Under the pieces are notes generated by a model. It worked only from the letters and a program-made list of their open reading frames with translations, had not been told where the DNA came from and did not search any database. The translations under genes were made by a program, and so were the position numbers. From Chthoniobacter flavus (GTDB taxonomy: Bacteria; Verrucomicrobiota; Verrucomicrobiia; Chthoniobacterales; JACTMZ01), in assembly GCA_945871065.1 (NCBI GenBank), contig CAMBUL010000014.1, positions 1-44,872 of the forward strand: a stretch of DNA of 44,872 bases, given 5' to 3'. Positions 33,211 through 42,580 of the stretch are shown one piece after another (within the stretch, counting starts at the first letter, position 1; each line of letters starts with the position of its first letter).

Positions 33211-36048
33211 CTATTGCGCGGCGTTTCTCCAGAGTCGAAACCCCTGATGGGTGTAGTACACCGTATCCGATGAAACCCTGTTTGTAATGCGACACTGAGC
33301 CGCGCCACTTATATAAGCACCGCCACGCACGACGTAATAGAACGAGAGACCATCAAATCGAGAAAACGTAATCTCCGCAATATTTCCACTCATGTCGTGT
33401 AAACCAAGTTCATTAGATTTTTTCGTGCCTACTGCTTTAAACGACCCTCCAAAAGTGGTGTTAGAATAATACCAACCCAATTCATTTATCCCGCCGACCC
33501 CACTGTACAAGCTTGGCTCGTCCCTTACGCCACCGATGGCCGCCCATTCCCATTCAGCTTCTGTAGGTAAGCGGTAACCGTTAGCGTTAGTGTTATTGGT
33601 AACTCCGCTGCCGTAACCTCGACCACGAAACGGTCCCCCAACATCCGCATATACGGGCTGTAAATTCTCCATTTCGCTTTTGGCGTTGCACCAGCTCACA
33701 GCGTTGTTTTGCATGACCCCATAAGCCGGTAAATTGGTAGAGGTGGAGTTTGTGATTTTCTGTAAGTGACTTACTAAGCCGTCGAATGTGTACCCGTTAG
33801 AGATTGCCCAAGCGTGCACTCGCTGCCAGTCGGCAACAGTGACCTCATACTTACCAACAAAGGCGTTCGACACCGTGCGACCAGCTATCGGCGAGCTCGG
33901 TGTTAGCGTTCCGCCGGCCACGTAAACCATTCCGCTAGGAGCACCTGTTCCGGTTCCGCTAAGGACAACAGACGCACCGCCTCCACTGGCTGTCCATTGG
34001 ATGCTTAGCAGCCCAGGGTAAACGCCGGTTTCAAGCGGCTCAAACGTGATTGGGATCTGTTGAGTCTCGCCCGCGCTTAAAGTTCCGGTCCAAGAACCTG
34101 AGTAATTCGCAGGCACAGCAATGCGTGTGATGGTGAGGCTTTCGGGACTGTTGTTTTTAATGGTGAGAAATAGAGTCTTCATGTCGCCGATCTCGACTGG
34201 CCCGTAATTAAGCGCTGAGTCGATGCTAATTGGCGCACCCGCTATGCGGACGAGGCGCATGCCAACACTCGGCACAATTGTTTGTGTAGGCGAATCGTAG
34301 GCTCCACGGTCTGCTACTGAGCAGCTCGCCGCCCCCGAACGAAAAGATCCGCCACGAAAAGCTCTCCAAGAATCATAACCAAAATCCCAGAGCCATTCGT
34401 CCACATTGCCACTCATATCGTACACTCCCAGCTCGTTAGGGTTTTTTGTGCCGACTGGCTGCGTCTTTCCCCCAGAGTTATCCCTATACCAAGCAATGAA
34501 ATCTGCGTCATTCGACCCACTGTAAACATAGCCTAGGCTTTGTGATCCTCCCCGCGCCGCCCATTCCCACTCAATTTCAGTCGGCAGGCGGTAGCCAGAC
34601 GCATTCGCATTCATGCTAACTCGCGCGAAATCTTCCCGCGCCGGGTTCCCTTCTCGGAACGTCTGTCCGTCCAGTTGAAATGCAGGCTCCAAGCCCTCCC
34701 TCTCGCTCTTGGCATTGCACCATTTGATTGCGTCGTTCCAGCTCACACCACGCACTGGATTGGCCATACCATCAAAGATCGGTGAGCTTTGGAAAGAGTA
34801 CCCATTGCTGGACGCCCAAGCCGACACCAATTGCCATACATCCTGAGTGATCTCGGTTACGGATATTAGGAACGGCGCAACTTTCTCGCCGGATAGCGCA
34901 GACGAGTTCGGCAGCACGCCGCCTGGGACCAAGACCATCGGCGGGACCAGCTGTGGGCTCCATTTCAGCCGATAGAACCCAGATCTTGCATTACCTGTGG
35001 CGTGTTCAAATAAGCCCGACCCATTGTTTGTGGAGACAGCTAGCCAGCCCAAAGACAAATCCGAAGTGTACTCAAGAATGCTCACGCCAGTGTATACCGC
35101 ATCCCAAGAAATGGTAGTACTGCCGGGCGCCCTCGTAATGCGCAAGTCGGGCGTCGACGTAGGCGTGGGCGTCGGCGTCGGCGTCGGCGTTGGCGTAGGT
35201 GTCGGTGTAGGCGTAGGTGTCGGCGTGGGCGTAGGTGTAGGCGTTGGCGTGGGCGCAGGCGTCGGTGTGGGTGTAGGCTGAGGAGTTGACGCGGGGAGTG
35301 CGGCAAGTAGAAGCGCTACTTTCAGCTCGTCTGGGTCTTCGCTTGGCGTCTTCGCGGAATTTTTGGTGACGTAAGCCACGGCCGAAACCAAACCAGTGGC
35401 GATGCTCTTGCGGTAAATTATCGGAGGAGTAGACGCACTCGGGTTGTAGGCACTCTGAGAGCCAAAGGCGGACCCATAGCTGCTCAACGAATTGTATATA
35501 CTTGTGGAGCTGGTCGCCGAGCCATGCTGGCCAGCCTCGTTAATTATCGAAAGCGAGTTGGCCGTGTCCGGGTAAGTGAACCCAAGTCGGGTGCCATCGT
35601 TGGCCTCAATCAAGGTTTGAAACGTGGGCGTGCTAAAAAATTGGCTGTGGTAGCTCCAGTTATCGAGGACGTCTAACCCGACTAGAAGGAAGTCGGGGTC
35701 CAAGCCGCCGTTGACAGTTCGGTTTTTAGTCAGAAACCCGACGATAATGAGCGAGTTGTTAACGATCAGCGGCGGTCGCGAGGCGTAGGAACTGTACGCG
35801 CTGAGCGTGGAATAAGTACTACCGTAAGTAGAATAGCTGTTGCGGATGCTTGTGGAGGAGGAGGCGCTGCCGTAACTGCCAAATCTGTTCCTAATCGAGT
35901 CGCCAACTGTGCTCCGCGAAATAACTCCGAGGAACTGTGGCGGTTCCTCGTCGGAGTACAGCGCGCAACCAATGAATTGATCGAGAATAGTAGCCGGTTG
36001 AGCGAGGGTCGCAGACGCTGTGAGGATTAGCACGAGGAACCAGCGCAT
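33211..36048 (-). CDS. Large exported protein with two FGE/SUMF1-like domains
   Basis: A 945-aa exported protein. A signal peptide (MRWFLVLILTASATLA) supports the start at 36048. The N-terminal region holds two similar Ser/Tyr/Gly-rich modules (SSSTSIRNSYSTYGS...ASRPPLIV and SSTSIYNSLSSYGS...ASTPPIIY). A Pro-Thr stalk follows, then a first FGE-sulfatase (SUMF1) domain ending in the YDMSGNVDEWLWD and FRGGSF motifs, an Ig-like domain (KNNSPESLTITRIAVP...SGTG), and a second SUMF1 domain (NANGYRLPTEAEWEWAA, LHDMSGNIAE, VRGGAY). Bacterial SUMF1-like domains are often ligand-binding C-type-lectin folds rather than enzymes. Convergent with the replication gene, 13 bases apart. Confidence 0.8.
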   Translation of the reverse strand: MRWFLVLILTASATLAQPATILDQFIGCALYSDEEPPQFLGVISRSTVGDSIRNRFGSYGSASSSTSIRNSYSTYGSTYSTLSAYSSYASRPPLIVNNSLIIVGFLTKNRTVNGGLDPDFLLVGLDVLDNWSYHSQFFSTPTFQTLIEANDGTRLGFTYPDTANSLSIINEAGQHGSATSSTSIYNSLSSYGSAFGSQSAYNPSASTPPIIYRKSIATGLVSAVAYVTKNSAKTPSEDPDELKVALLLAALPASTPQPTPTPTPAPTPTPTPTPTPTPTPTPTPTPTPTPTPTPTPTSTPDLRITRAPGSTTISWDAVYTGVSILEYTSDLSLGWLAVSTNNGSGLFEHATGNARSGFYRLKWSPQLVPPMVLVPGGVLPNSSALSGEKVAPFLISVTEITQDVWQLVSAWASSNGYSFQSSPIFDGMANPVRGVSWNDAIKWCNAKSEREGLEPAFQLDGQTFREGNPAREDFARVSMNANASGYRLPTEIEWEWAARGGSQSLGYVYSGSNDADFIAWYRDNSGGKTQPVGTKNPNELGVYDMSGNVDEWLWDFGYDSWRAFRGGSFRSGAASCSVADRGAYDSPTQTIVPSVGMRLVRIAGAPISIDSALNYGPVEIGDMKTLFLTIKNNSPESLTITRIAVPANYSGSWTGTLSAGETQQIPITFEPLETGVYPGLLSIQWTASGGGASVVLSGTGTGAPSGMVYVAGGTLTPSSPIAGRTVSNAFVGKYEVTVADWQRVHAWAISNGYTFDGLVSHLQKITNSTSTNLPAYGVMQNNAVSWCNAKSEMENLQPVYADVGGPFRGRGYGSGVTNNTNANGYRLPTEAEWEWAAIGGVRDEPSLYSGVGGINELGWYYSNTTFGGSFKAVGTKKSNELGLHDMSGNIAEITFSRFDGLSFYYVVRGGAYISGAAQCRITNRVSSDTVYYTHQGFRLWRNAAQ
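35154..35280 (-). repeat. Pro-Thr coding tandem repeat (second copy type)
   Basis: Repeats of the type ggcgtgggcgtc and ggtgtaggcgta encode the PT stalk on the minus strand. They resemble, in reverse complement, the repeats at 19908-20104. Confidence 0.85.
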
Positions 36049-36255
36049 GACCCTCACACTTCGACCGGACCGCCTCCAACGCAAGTAAATGCGCATAAGT
36101 ATTATCACCTATAGTTCGCAACTCTCTGGTGCTGTGTGGGTTGCGGGCAGGTGCGTGCAACGGCCACAAGTAACCCGTGGCAAATGGCGTAGATATAACA
36201 GCATTTAACCACACGCTTTTTGATCTGCATCCCTCTGTTATTCAACGATTTGTGG

Positions 36256-36323
36256 CACTTAAAGCATTAGCAGTAGCCACACTTAAAGAAGTAGCAATCC
36301 GCCGGCGGTGGCCACGCTTAAAG
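36256..36323. repeat. Three cacttaaag repeats near the right end of the element
   Basis: CACTTAAAG at 36256-36264 and 36280-36288 and CGCTTAAAG at 36315-36323, the last two preceded by gcca. Spacing is 24 and 35 bases. The 36049-36601 stretch around them holds no credible gene; it is probably the element's attachment-site arm and control region. Possible integrase or excisionase binding sites. Confidence 0.5.
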
Positions 36324-36459
36324 ATCCGCAACTGCCACGCGAAAGGCAGATAGCGGAAGGGCAAGAGCAGCCGGCATAGACGAGCGGGCCGAAAGCGTAG
36401 CGCGAGGGAGCCTCCGGGCAACCGGTCGTGGGCCTCAAGCGAATCCGAGAAAAGGCGAG

Positions 36460-36486
36460 TGTGCTACGAGTGTGCTTCACTTGGCC
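36460..36486. repeat. Sub-terminal repeat, right copy
   Basis: A 27-bp copy (tgtgctacg followed by agtgtgcttcacttggcc) of the sequence at 16211-16238, in the same orientation, 115 bases inside attR. It contains two gagtgtgct units 12 bases apart. Confidence 0.6.
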
Positions 36487-36601
36487 GAAACTCCTACGTC
36501 ATTTCCCGCGAGGCACTTTCGCCCGTGAAGCCAGTATTCATGCGGGTTCGCGAGCTTTTCTTCTCACGTCGATTCACGTCGATCTTACCCTAAAATCTGT
36601 C

Positions 36602-36644
36602 TCCTAAGTCTGGCGCGTCTGCCAGTTCCGCCACCCGAGCGATA
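36602..36644. repeat. attR (43-bp core repeat, right)
   Basis: Exact copy of 16096-16138. It leaves a 5' half of tRNA-Leu (minus strand, ending in the anticodon loop) next to the chromosomal upstream region of that tRNA, which holds an ATATTATCCTG -10-like sequence at 36650-36660. Confidence 0.95.
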
Positions 36645-36737
36645 GATCAGGATAATATCAGGCAACGGGCCCCTGGCGAGGGTGGAGCTTGGTTGGGTTT
36701 GACTTACCAGCGGGCCCGGTGTTCCGGGGCGGCCGCA

Positions 36738-37349
36738 TTATGGTTGGCCGGCGGGTTTGGTGTGGCGCCGCTCGGCTTCTGCGACGATGGCGTCGACGGT
36801 GTTGGAGGCTTCCTTGATGGCGTGGCCGCGCAGGCCGGCGACCAGGGAGGTGGCCGGTTCGACGTGGTTGGCGTAGCAGATGACCGCACTGTCGCCGTGC
36901 GGTTCGACCCGCAATTTGCCGACCGCGGATTTGGCGAAGAGGGATTCGAGGAGATTCCAGTGCACGGTGTAGCCCTCGGGCGTCTTTTCGTAGCGGTTGC
37001 GCACCAGGTAGCTGATGGTGAAGAGGACCGGCAGCTTTACGGTGTAACGCACGTCCTTGGTATTGGCGTCCGGTTCATTTTCCACCACGGCGGACTTCAG
37101 GTTGTCGATGAAGCTGTCGGCGTTTTCGTAGTCGAGGAAGAGGGCGGTCACTCCCTCCGGAGTGGCTTTCACTTTCCGGTAAATGCGAACTTCGGGCCAG
37201 GTGGCCCCGGGTTTTTCCACCGTGATGAGAACGGCTTGACCGGACTCGAGTTTGTCGCGGTCGGCTGCGGACAATTCCTCGACCATGGCGGATTGTGCCG
37301 GCGCGGTGAGGGCGACGGCGGTGACGAACAAGAAGAGAATTTTGCGCAT
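36738..37349 (-). CDS. Exported START/SRPBCC-like protein
   Basis: A 203-aa protein with a signal peptide ([21 protein letters not shown]) and a body with the helix-grip pattern of START/SRPBCC lipid-binding domains: [59 protein letters not shown] and a long C-terminal helix [20 protein letters not shown]. It may bind a lipid or hydrophobic ligand in the periplasm. The ATG at 37349 is chosen because it begins the signal peptide. It is divergent from trmD and is the first chromosomal gene beyond attR. Confidence 0.7.
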   Translation of the reverse strand: MRKILFLFVTAVALTAPAQSAMVEELSAADRDKLESGQAVLITVEKPGATWPEVRIYRKVKATPEGVTALFLDYENADSFIDNLKSAVVENEPDANTKDVRYTVKLPVLFTISYLVRNRYEKTPEGYTVHWNLLESLFAKSAVGKLRVEPHGDSAVICYANHVEPATSLVAGLRGHAIKEASNTVDAIVAEAERRHTKPAGQP

Positions 37350-37429
37350 GGGAAAGTGGACCGAGAGGCGAAAGGGTTCGTTCATTCCTTATCTGGTTGC
37401 CTGACGGGCGGCGTGATAGCAAGAAATCC

Positions 37430-38101
37430 GTGCAGATCGACATCCTTACCCTTTTTCCGGCCATGGGCGAGGGTTTGCTCGGCGAAAGCATGCTGCGCAT
37501 CGCCCGGGAAAATGGCGCGGCCGACATCCGCCTACGCAATCTCCGCGATTGGGCGCCGGGCAAACACCGGGTGACCGACGAACCGCCCTACGGTGGCGGC
37601 GCCGGCATGGTGCTCAAGGTCGAGCCAATCGCCATGGCGTTGGAGGAACTCCGTCAACCGGCCTCGCGGGTCATTCTCCTTTCCGCGCAGGGCCGGCGCT
37701 TCGACCAGGCCGCGGCCAAGCGTTTGGCCGGGGAAAAGCATCTCATCATGATCTCCGGGCACTACGAGGGGATCGACCAGCGGGTGGCCGAGCATTTGGT
37801 CGACGAGGAAATTTCGCTCGGCGATTACATTCTGACCAATGGCACGCTGGCCGCGCTGGTCGTCACGGATGCCGTGGTGCGACTGCTGCCCGGCGTGCTC
37901 GGCGACGAGCAATCGGCGGCCGACGAATCGTTCTCCCACGGACTCCTCGAATATCCGCACTACACGCGACCGGCCGAATTCCGCGGTTGGAAGGTGCCGG
38001 ACATTTTGCTCTCCGGAAATCATGCGGCGATCGAAGCGTGGCGCCGCGAGCAGGCGCGTGTACGCACGCGCGACCGCCGTCCGGATCTGGGTTCCGGGTA
38101 G
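37430..38101 (+). CDS. trmD: tRNA (guanine-37-N1)-methyltransferase
   Basis: Methylates G37 of tRNAs that read CNN-type codons, including the tRNA-Leu class, using S-adenosylmethionine; essential for reading-frame maintenance. The 223 aa show QIDILTLFP at the start, the trefoil-knot SAM-binding segments [23 protein letters not shown] and [11 protein letters not shown], and [15 protein letters not shown]. The GTG at 37430 directly precedes the conserved first strand; a TTG 33 bases earlier would add a basic tail. The usual partners rpsP, rimM and rplS are not adjacent. Confidence 0.95.
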   Translation: MQIDILTLFPAMGEGLLGESMLRIARENGAADIRLRNLRDWAPGKHRVTDEPPYGGGAGMVLKVEPIAMALEELRQPASRVILLSAQGRRFDQAAAKRLAGEKHLIMISGHYEGIDQRVAEHLVDEEISLGDYILTNGTLAALVVTDAVVRLLPGVLGDEQSAADESFSHGLLEYPHYTRPAEFRGWKVPDILLSGNHAAIEAWRREQARVRTRDRRPDLGSG

Positions 38102-38297
38102 GACGCGGCGGTGCCCGTCGCGCCGCGAAACTCTCCTTTGGTGTGGTGCCGGCTTGCCCCGGGGTTAACCGGGTAGCCGTGAATATTGGCTATGAACAAA
38201 AGCTTCCCGCCTTGGACGGTCTGCCGGTGGGATTCCGTGACACGGAAAGGTATCCGTGTAATTTGATACAGGCGTTTTATCCTTGGCCCGCTTCCGC

Positions 38298-39431
38298 ATG
38301 AAACTGAAATCGTTCCTCTTCGCGCTCGCCTTCCTCCTTGTCACGGTCGGTGTTGTGGCCGGAGTGAAGGCGCTCCAGATCGGGAGGTTGATTTCCTCCG
38401 GCGAGGAGGGTGGGGGTCCGCCGGTCGAGACGGTCAGCACCGCGCCCGTGACCAAGGAACGCAGGGAGCGCTCGGTCGAGTCGGTGGGTTCGCTGCGTGC
38501 CGTGCAGGGTGCCGACTTGAGCACGGAAGAGTCCGGGATGGTGACGAAAATCTTTTTCAAAAACGGGCAGGAAGTGAAGGAAGGTGACTTGCTGCTGGAG
38601 CTCGACACGCAAACCGAGCAGGCGAACCTGCGATCGGCCGAAGCGGAAGCCGATCTGGCCCGCACGGTTTACGACCGCACAAAACAACTGCGGATCAACA
38701 GCACCGTGCCGCAATCGGAGATGGACGCGGCCGAGTCGAATTTGCGCAAGATGACCGCCCTGGTCGAGCAACTGCGCTCGACCATCCGGGAGAAGCAACT
38801 GCGCGCCCCTTTCACCGGACGTCTCGGTATCCGCGAAGCCAACCTCGGGCAGTTCGTCGACCAAGGGGACAAAATCGTTTCCCTGCAATCCCTCGACCCG
38901 ATCTTCGTCGACTTCCTCCTCCCTCAGCAATTGCTCTCCCAACTCACCCCGGGACGCCCGCTGCGGGTCATCACCGATGTCTATCCCGACAAATTTTTCG
39001 ACGGCGAACTTACCGCGGTGAACACAGAAATCGACCCGGTGACGCGCAACATCCGCCTCCAGGGCACGCTGAGCAATCCGGGTGGCCTCCTCCGCCCCGG
39101 CATGTTCGGACGCATTCTGCTTTCCCTGGGCGAAGCTTCCGAAGTGACATCCATCCCGCTCACCGCCGTGGTGGCCGCGACCTATGGGGATTCGGTTTTC
39201 GTGATCGAGGAAAAAACCGGTGAGGACGGCGTGACGAAGACCGTCGCCACCCAGCGGTTCATCCGCACGGGTCGCGCCGAAGGGGATTTCATTGCGGTGA
39301 CCGAGGGGTTGCAACCTGGGGAGACGGTGGTCTCGGCCGGTGCTTTTAAATTGCGCAATGGTTCCGTCGTTGAGGTGAACAATGACATGGCGCCGCGTCC
39401 GGAGCGGCAGCCGCGTCCGGAGGATTCATGA
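38298..39431 (+). CDS. RND efflux periplasmic adaptor (membrane fusion protein)
   Basis: A 377-aa MexA/AcrA-type adaptor that links the inner-membrane pump to an outer-membrane channel. It has an N-terminal membrane anchor (FLFALAFLLVTVGVVAG), the lipoyl half-motifs (GMVTKIFFKNGQEVKEGDLLLELD; LRAPFTGRLGIREANLGQFVDQGD), an alpha-helical hairpin between them (about 110-160) and the beta-barrel domain (DPVTRNIRLQGTL). The ATG at 38298 is preferred over a TTG 15 bases earlier. Its stop overlaps the pump gene (ATGA). The 196 bases upstream hold no gene. Confidence 0.93.
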   Translation: MKLKSFLFALAFLLVTVGVVAGVKALQIGRLISSGEEGGGPPVETVSTAPVTKERRERSVESVGSLRAVQGADLSTEESGMVTKIFFKNGQEVKEGDLLLELDTQTEQANLRSAEAEADLARTVYDRTKQLRINSTVPQSEMDAAESNLRKMTALVEQLRSTIREKQLRAPFTGRLGIREANLGQFVDQGDKIVSLQSLDPIFVDFLLPQQLLSQLTPGRPLRVITDVYPDKFFDGELTAVNTEIDPVTRNIRLQGTLSNPGGLLRPGMFGRILLSLGEASEVTSIPLTAVVAATYGDSVFVIEEKTGEDGVTKTVATQRFIRTGRAEGDFIAVTEGLQPGETVVSAGAFKLRNGSVVEVNNDMAPRPERQPRPEDS

Positions 39432-42400
39432 GCCTGCGGCACTTGGGACGGCGCGGCGGGGGTGGCGGATCGGGTTCGTTCACCGATATGTTCATTGAAC
39501 GGCCCGTGGTGGCCGCCGTGGTCGCTTTGCTCATCATTGTGCTCGGACTGCAGGCTTTGCTCAGCCTCAATGTGCGCCAATACCCGCGCAGCGACAACGC
39601 CTCGGTCACCGTGACCACAGTCTACATCGGCGCGAGCGCCGATCTGGTGCGGGGGTTCATCACCACGCCGCTGGAGCGCGTTATCTCGGGGTCGGACGGC
39701 ATCGACTACGTCGAGTCGCAAAGTTCGCCCGGTCGCTCGGTCATCACCGCGCGGCTCAAACTCAATTACGATTCGACCAAAGCCTTGGCCGAGATCAGCT
39801 CGAAAGTGGACCAGGTGCGCAACGACCTGCCGCCCGAGGCCGAGGTGCCGGTCATCAATATCGTCAACGCCGACTCGGAGCGCGCCGCGGCCTATCTCCG
39901 TTTCACCTCCGACATTCTCGAGCCCAACGAAATCACCGACTACCTCGCCCGTGTCATCCAGCCGCGGTTCTCCGCCATCCCCGGGGTACAGCGCGCCGAA
40001 ATCCTCGGCGGGCGCGTCTTTGCCATGCGCATCTGGCTCAAGCCCGACCGGATGGCCGCGCTCAATGTCAGTCCTGCGCAAATCCGCCAGGCCCTGGCCG
40101 GCAACAACTATCTCTCGGCCGTCGGCCAGACCAAAGGCTCGCTGGTCACGGTCAATCTGACCGCCAACACCGACCTCAACTCGGCAGAAGAGTTCGAGCA
40201 ACTGGTCATCCGCGAGAGTGACGGAGCGATCGTGCGGCTCAAGGACGTGGCCGACGTGGTGCTCGGCGCGGAGGACTACGATTCCGAAGTGCGTTTCTCG
40301 GGCGAGAAAGCCGTCTTCATGGGGATCTGGGTGCTGCCCAATGCCAATGCCTTGGATGTGCTCACCGGGGTGCGGACCGAATTGGAGGAAATCAACCGCG
40401 ACCTGCCGGCCGGCCTGGAGGGCGGCATCGGTTACGATTCCACGGTCTACATCCGCGACTCGATCGATGAAGTGCTCAAGACTCTGGCCGAGACACTGCT
40501 TATCGTGGTGGCGGTTATCTTCCTCTTCATGGGCTCGCTGCGGGCCGTGGTTGTGCCGGTCGCCGCCATTCCCCTGTCTATCATCGGCGCATTTTTCCTA
40601 ATGCAGATGGCCGGGTTCACGGTCAATCTGCTGACCCTCCTCGCCATTGTTCTGTGCGTCGGCATCGTGGTCGATGATGCCATCGTGATGGTCGAAAACA
40701 TCGAACGGCATTTGTCCGAAGGTATGAAACCCTTCGATGCCGCGATCAAGGGTGCGCGCGAGTTGGTCGGTCCGGTCATTTCCATGACCATCACCTTGGC
40801 CGTGGTCTATGCGCCGATCGGCTTCCAAGGCGGTCTGACCGGCGCCCTCTTCCGCGAGTTCGCCTTCACCCTGGCCGGTGCGGTCCTTGTCTCGGGCATT
40901 GTCGCGCTGACTGTTTCGCCGGTCATGTGCGCCAAAATGCTCAAGCCCGGTATGGAGGACCACGGCTTTGCCCGGCTGGTCAACCGTGGCTTCGCCCGCC
41001 TGCGCGACATCTACGGCCGCGCGCTCGACGCCGTCCTGGCCGCACGACCGGCGGCTTATTTCGTGTGGGCGGTCATCGCCCTGCTCTGCATCCCGATGTT
41101 CCGCATGTCGCCGTCCGAACTGGCCCCCTCCGAAGACCAGGGAATTATTTTCGGCATCGTCGACGCGCCGGCCAACGCCACGGTGGAAGAAACCGCGCGT
41201 TATGCCGAAGCGGCCAACGACATTTTCTTCAGCGAGCCCGAGACCGACTTTTCCTTCCAGCTGACCCAGCCGTCATCCGGCTTCAGCGGCATGCGCCTCA
41301 AACCATGGAGCGAACGCGAGCGCACGCCGAACGAGATCCTGCCCGGACTCGCCGCCAAACTGGACCGGATTGCCGGCATCAGCGTCCGCGCGGTGACTCC
41401 GCCCTCCTTGCCCGGCGGCGGCAACTTCCCCGTCGAATTCATCATCGCCTCGACGGCCGAGCCCGAGCAGATCCTCGAGATCGCCCGCACGCTGCAGCAA
41501 AAAGCGGCGGCCAGCGGCATGTTCGCCTTCCCGCCGATCATCGACACCAAGATCGACCAGCCGGAAGCCGAATTCCTCATCGACCGCGACAAGGTGGCCT
41601 CCCTCGGGCTGAACCTCCGTCAAGTCGGCGAGGACATCTCCGCCATGGTCGGCGGCAATTATGTCAACCGCTTCAACATCGGCGGCCGGAGCTACAAGGT
41701 TATTCCGCAAATCCAGCGCGCGGGACGGCTCAATCCCGACCAGCTTGAGAGCATTTACGTGACCGGCCCCGACGGACGACTCATGCCGCTCGGTGCGGTG
41801 GCCACGATCAAGCAATCGGCCCAACCGCGTTCGCTCAACCGTTTCCAGCAACTCAACGCGGTGAAGTTGAGCGGCGTGGCCATCCGTCCGCTCGACCAGG
41901 CCCTGCGGTTCCTCGAGGACGAAGCGACGAAAATCATGCCGCCGGGCTACGCCATCGATTATACCGGCGAATCGCGCCAGTTGCGGACGGAAGGCAACAA
42001 GTTTCTCCCCGCTTTTGCTTTGGCCCTCGTGCTTATTTTTCTGGTCCTCTCCGCCCAGTTCAACAGCTTCCGCGATCCATTCATCATCCTCCTTGGTTCG
42101 GTCCCTCTGGCCCTCTTCGGCGCCCTGGTTTTCACCTTTTTGAAAATGCCCGCACCGAACGTCCCGTTCTGGACCGACGGATGGACGACGACGATGAACA
42201 TCTATTCGCAGGTGGGACTGGTCACTCTGGTCGGCCTCATTGCCAAGCACGGCATCCTCATCGTCGAGTTCGCCAACCAGCGCCAGCGCGCCGGAGTGAA
42301 CAAACTCGAGGCCGTGCGCGAAGCATCGCGGGTGCGTTTCCGTCCGATTCTCATGACCACCATGGCTACCGTGGCCGGACACTTCCCGCTTGTTCTGGTC

Positions 42401-42580
42401 AGCGGCGCGGGGGCGGCCGCGCGCAATTCGATCGGCCTTGTGCTCGTCGGAGGCATGGCCATCGGGACGATTTTCACCCTCTTTCTCATTCCCTGCCTTT
42501 ACATGCTGATGGCCAAGAACACGGCAAAGCAGTCGCGAAACCCCTACGATGTTCCAGCCACGGAACCCGCCAAGGCTTGA
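39428..42580 (+). CDS. RND (HAE1-family) multidrug efflux pump
   Basis: A 1050-aa inner-membrane proton-drug antiporter. It has the two-fold RND layout: TM1 (RPVVAAVVALLIIVLGL), a large periplasmic loop, TM2-TM6 with the proton-relay pair Asp416-Asp417 (VVDDAIVMVENIERH), TM7, a second loop and TM8-TM12 with GLIAKHGILIVEFANQ. The sequence is closer to MexK/MdtB-like pumps than to AcrB. Substrates cannot be inferred. No outer-membrane factor gene follows, so TolC-like function is provided elsewhere. Downstream, 516 bases lack a gene. Confidence 0.95.
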   Translation: MSLRHLGRRGGGGGSGSFTDMFIERPVVAAVVALLIIVLGLQALLSLNVRQYPRSDNASVTVTTVYIGASADLVRGFITTPLERVISGSDGIDYVESQSSPGRSVITARLKLNYDSTKALAEISSKVDQVRNDLPPEAEVPVINIVNADSERAAAYLRFTSDILEPNEITDYLARVIQPRFSAIPGVQRAEILGGRVFAMRIWLKPDRMAALNVSPAQIRQALAGNNYLSAVGQTKGSLVTVNLTANTDLNSAEEFEQLVIRESDGAIVRLKDVADVVLGAEDYDSEVRFSGEKAVFMGIWVLPNANALDVLTGVRTELEEINRDLPAGLEGGIGYDSTVYIRDSIDEVLKTLAETLLIVVAVIFLFMGSLRAVVVPVAAIPLSIIGAFFLMQMAGFTVNLLTLLAIVLCVGIVVDDAIVMVENIERHLSEGMKPFDAAIKGARELVGPVISMTITLAVVYAPIGFQGGLTGALFREFAFTLAGAVLVSGIVALTVSPVMCAKMLKPGMEDHGFARLVNRGFARLRDIYGRALDAVLAARPAAYFVWAVIALLCIPMFRMSPSELAPSEDQGIIFGIVDAPANATVEETARYAEAANDIFFSEPETDFSFQLTQPSSGFSGMRLKPWSERERTPNEILPGLAAKLDRIAGISVRAVTPPSLPGGGNFPVEFIIASTAEPEQILEIARTLQQKAAASGMFAFPPIIDTKIDQPEAEFLIDRDKVASLGLNLRQVGEDISAMVGGNYVNRFNIGGRSYKVIPQIQRAGRLNPDQLESIYVTGPDGRLMPLGAVATIKQSAQPRSLNRFQQLNAVKLSGVAIRPLDQALRFLEDEATKIMPPGYAIDYTGESRQLRTEGNKFLPAFALALVLIFLVLSAQFNSFRDPFIILLGSVPLALFGALVFTFLKMPAPNVPFWTDGWTTTMNIYSQVGLVTLVGLIAKHGILIVEFANQRQRAGVNKLEAVREASRVRFRPILMTTMATVAGHFPLVLVSGAGAAARNSIGLVLVGGMAIGTIFTLFLIPCLYMLMAKNTAKQSRNPYDVPATEPAKA

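Larger units (their letters stand above)
16096..36644. mobile_element. Integrative element in tRNA-Leu, about 20.5 kb
   Basis: Bounded by a perfect 43-bp direct repeat (16096-16138 and 36602-36644) and carrying a tyrosine recombinase just inside the left end. Gene content changes at these boundaries from housekeeping to accessory: nucleases, a cassette array, a replication protein and large exported proteins. No structural phage genes, terminase, relaxase or type IV secretion genes are visible. Its own replication protein suggests that an excised circle could replicate. Best called an integrative, possibly satellite-like, element; whether it is mobile today is unknown. Confidence 0.93.

Noticed and set aside
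35154-35280. CRISPR-like or satellite array
   Set aside because: In-frame Pro-Thr coding repeat without spacers.
33211-36048. Diversity-generating retroelement target (SUMF1/C-type-lectin fold with variable end)
   Set aside because: No reverse transcriptase and no template repeat were seen in the window, and no adenine-biased variable copy of the 3' end was found.
16096-36644. Prophage
   Set aside because: No capsid, portal, terminase, tail or lysis gene could be recognised despite a phage-type integrase and replication protein.
36693-37574. Plus-strand open frame next to attR
   Set aside because: Antisense of the START-like protein with a clear signal peptide; overlaps trmD out of frame.
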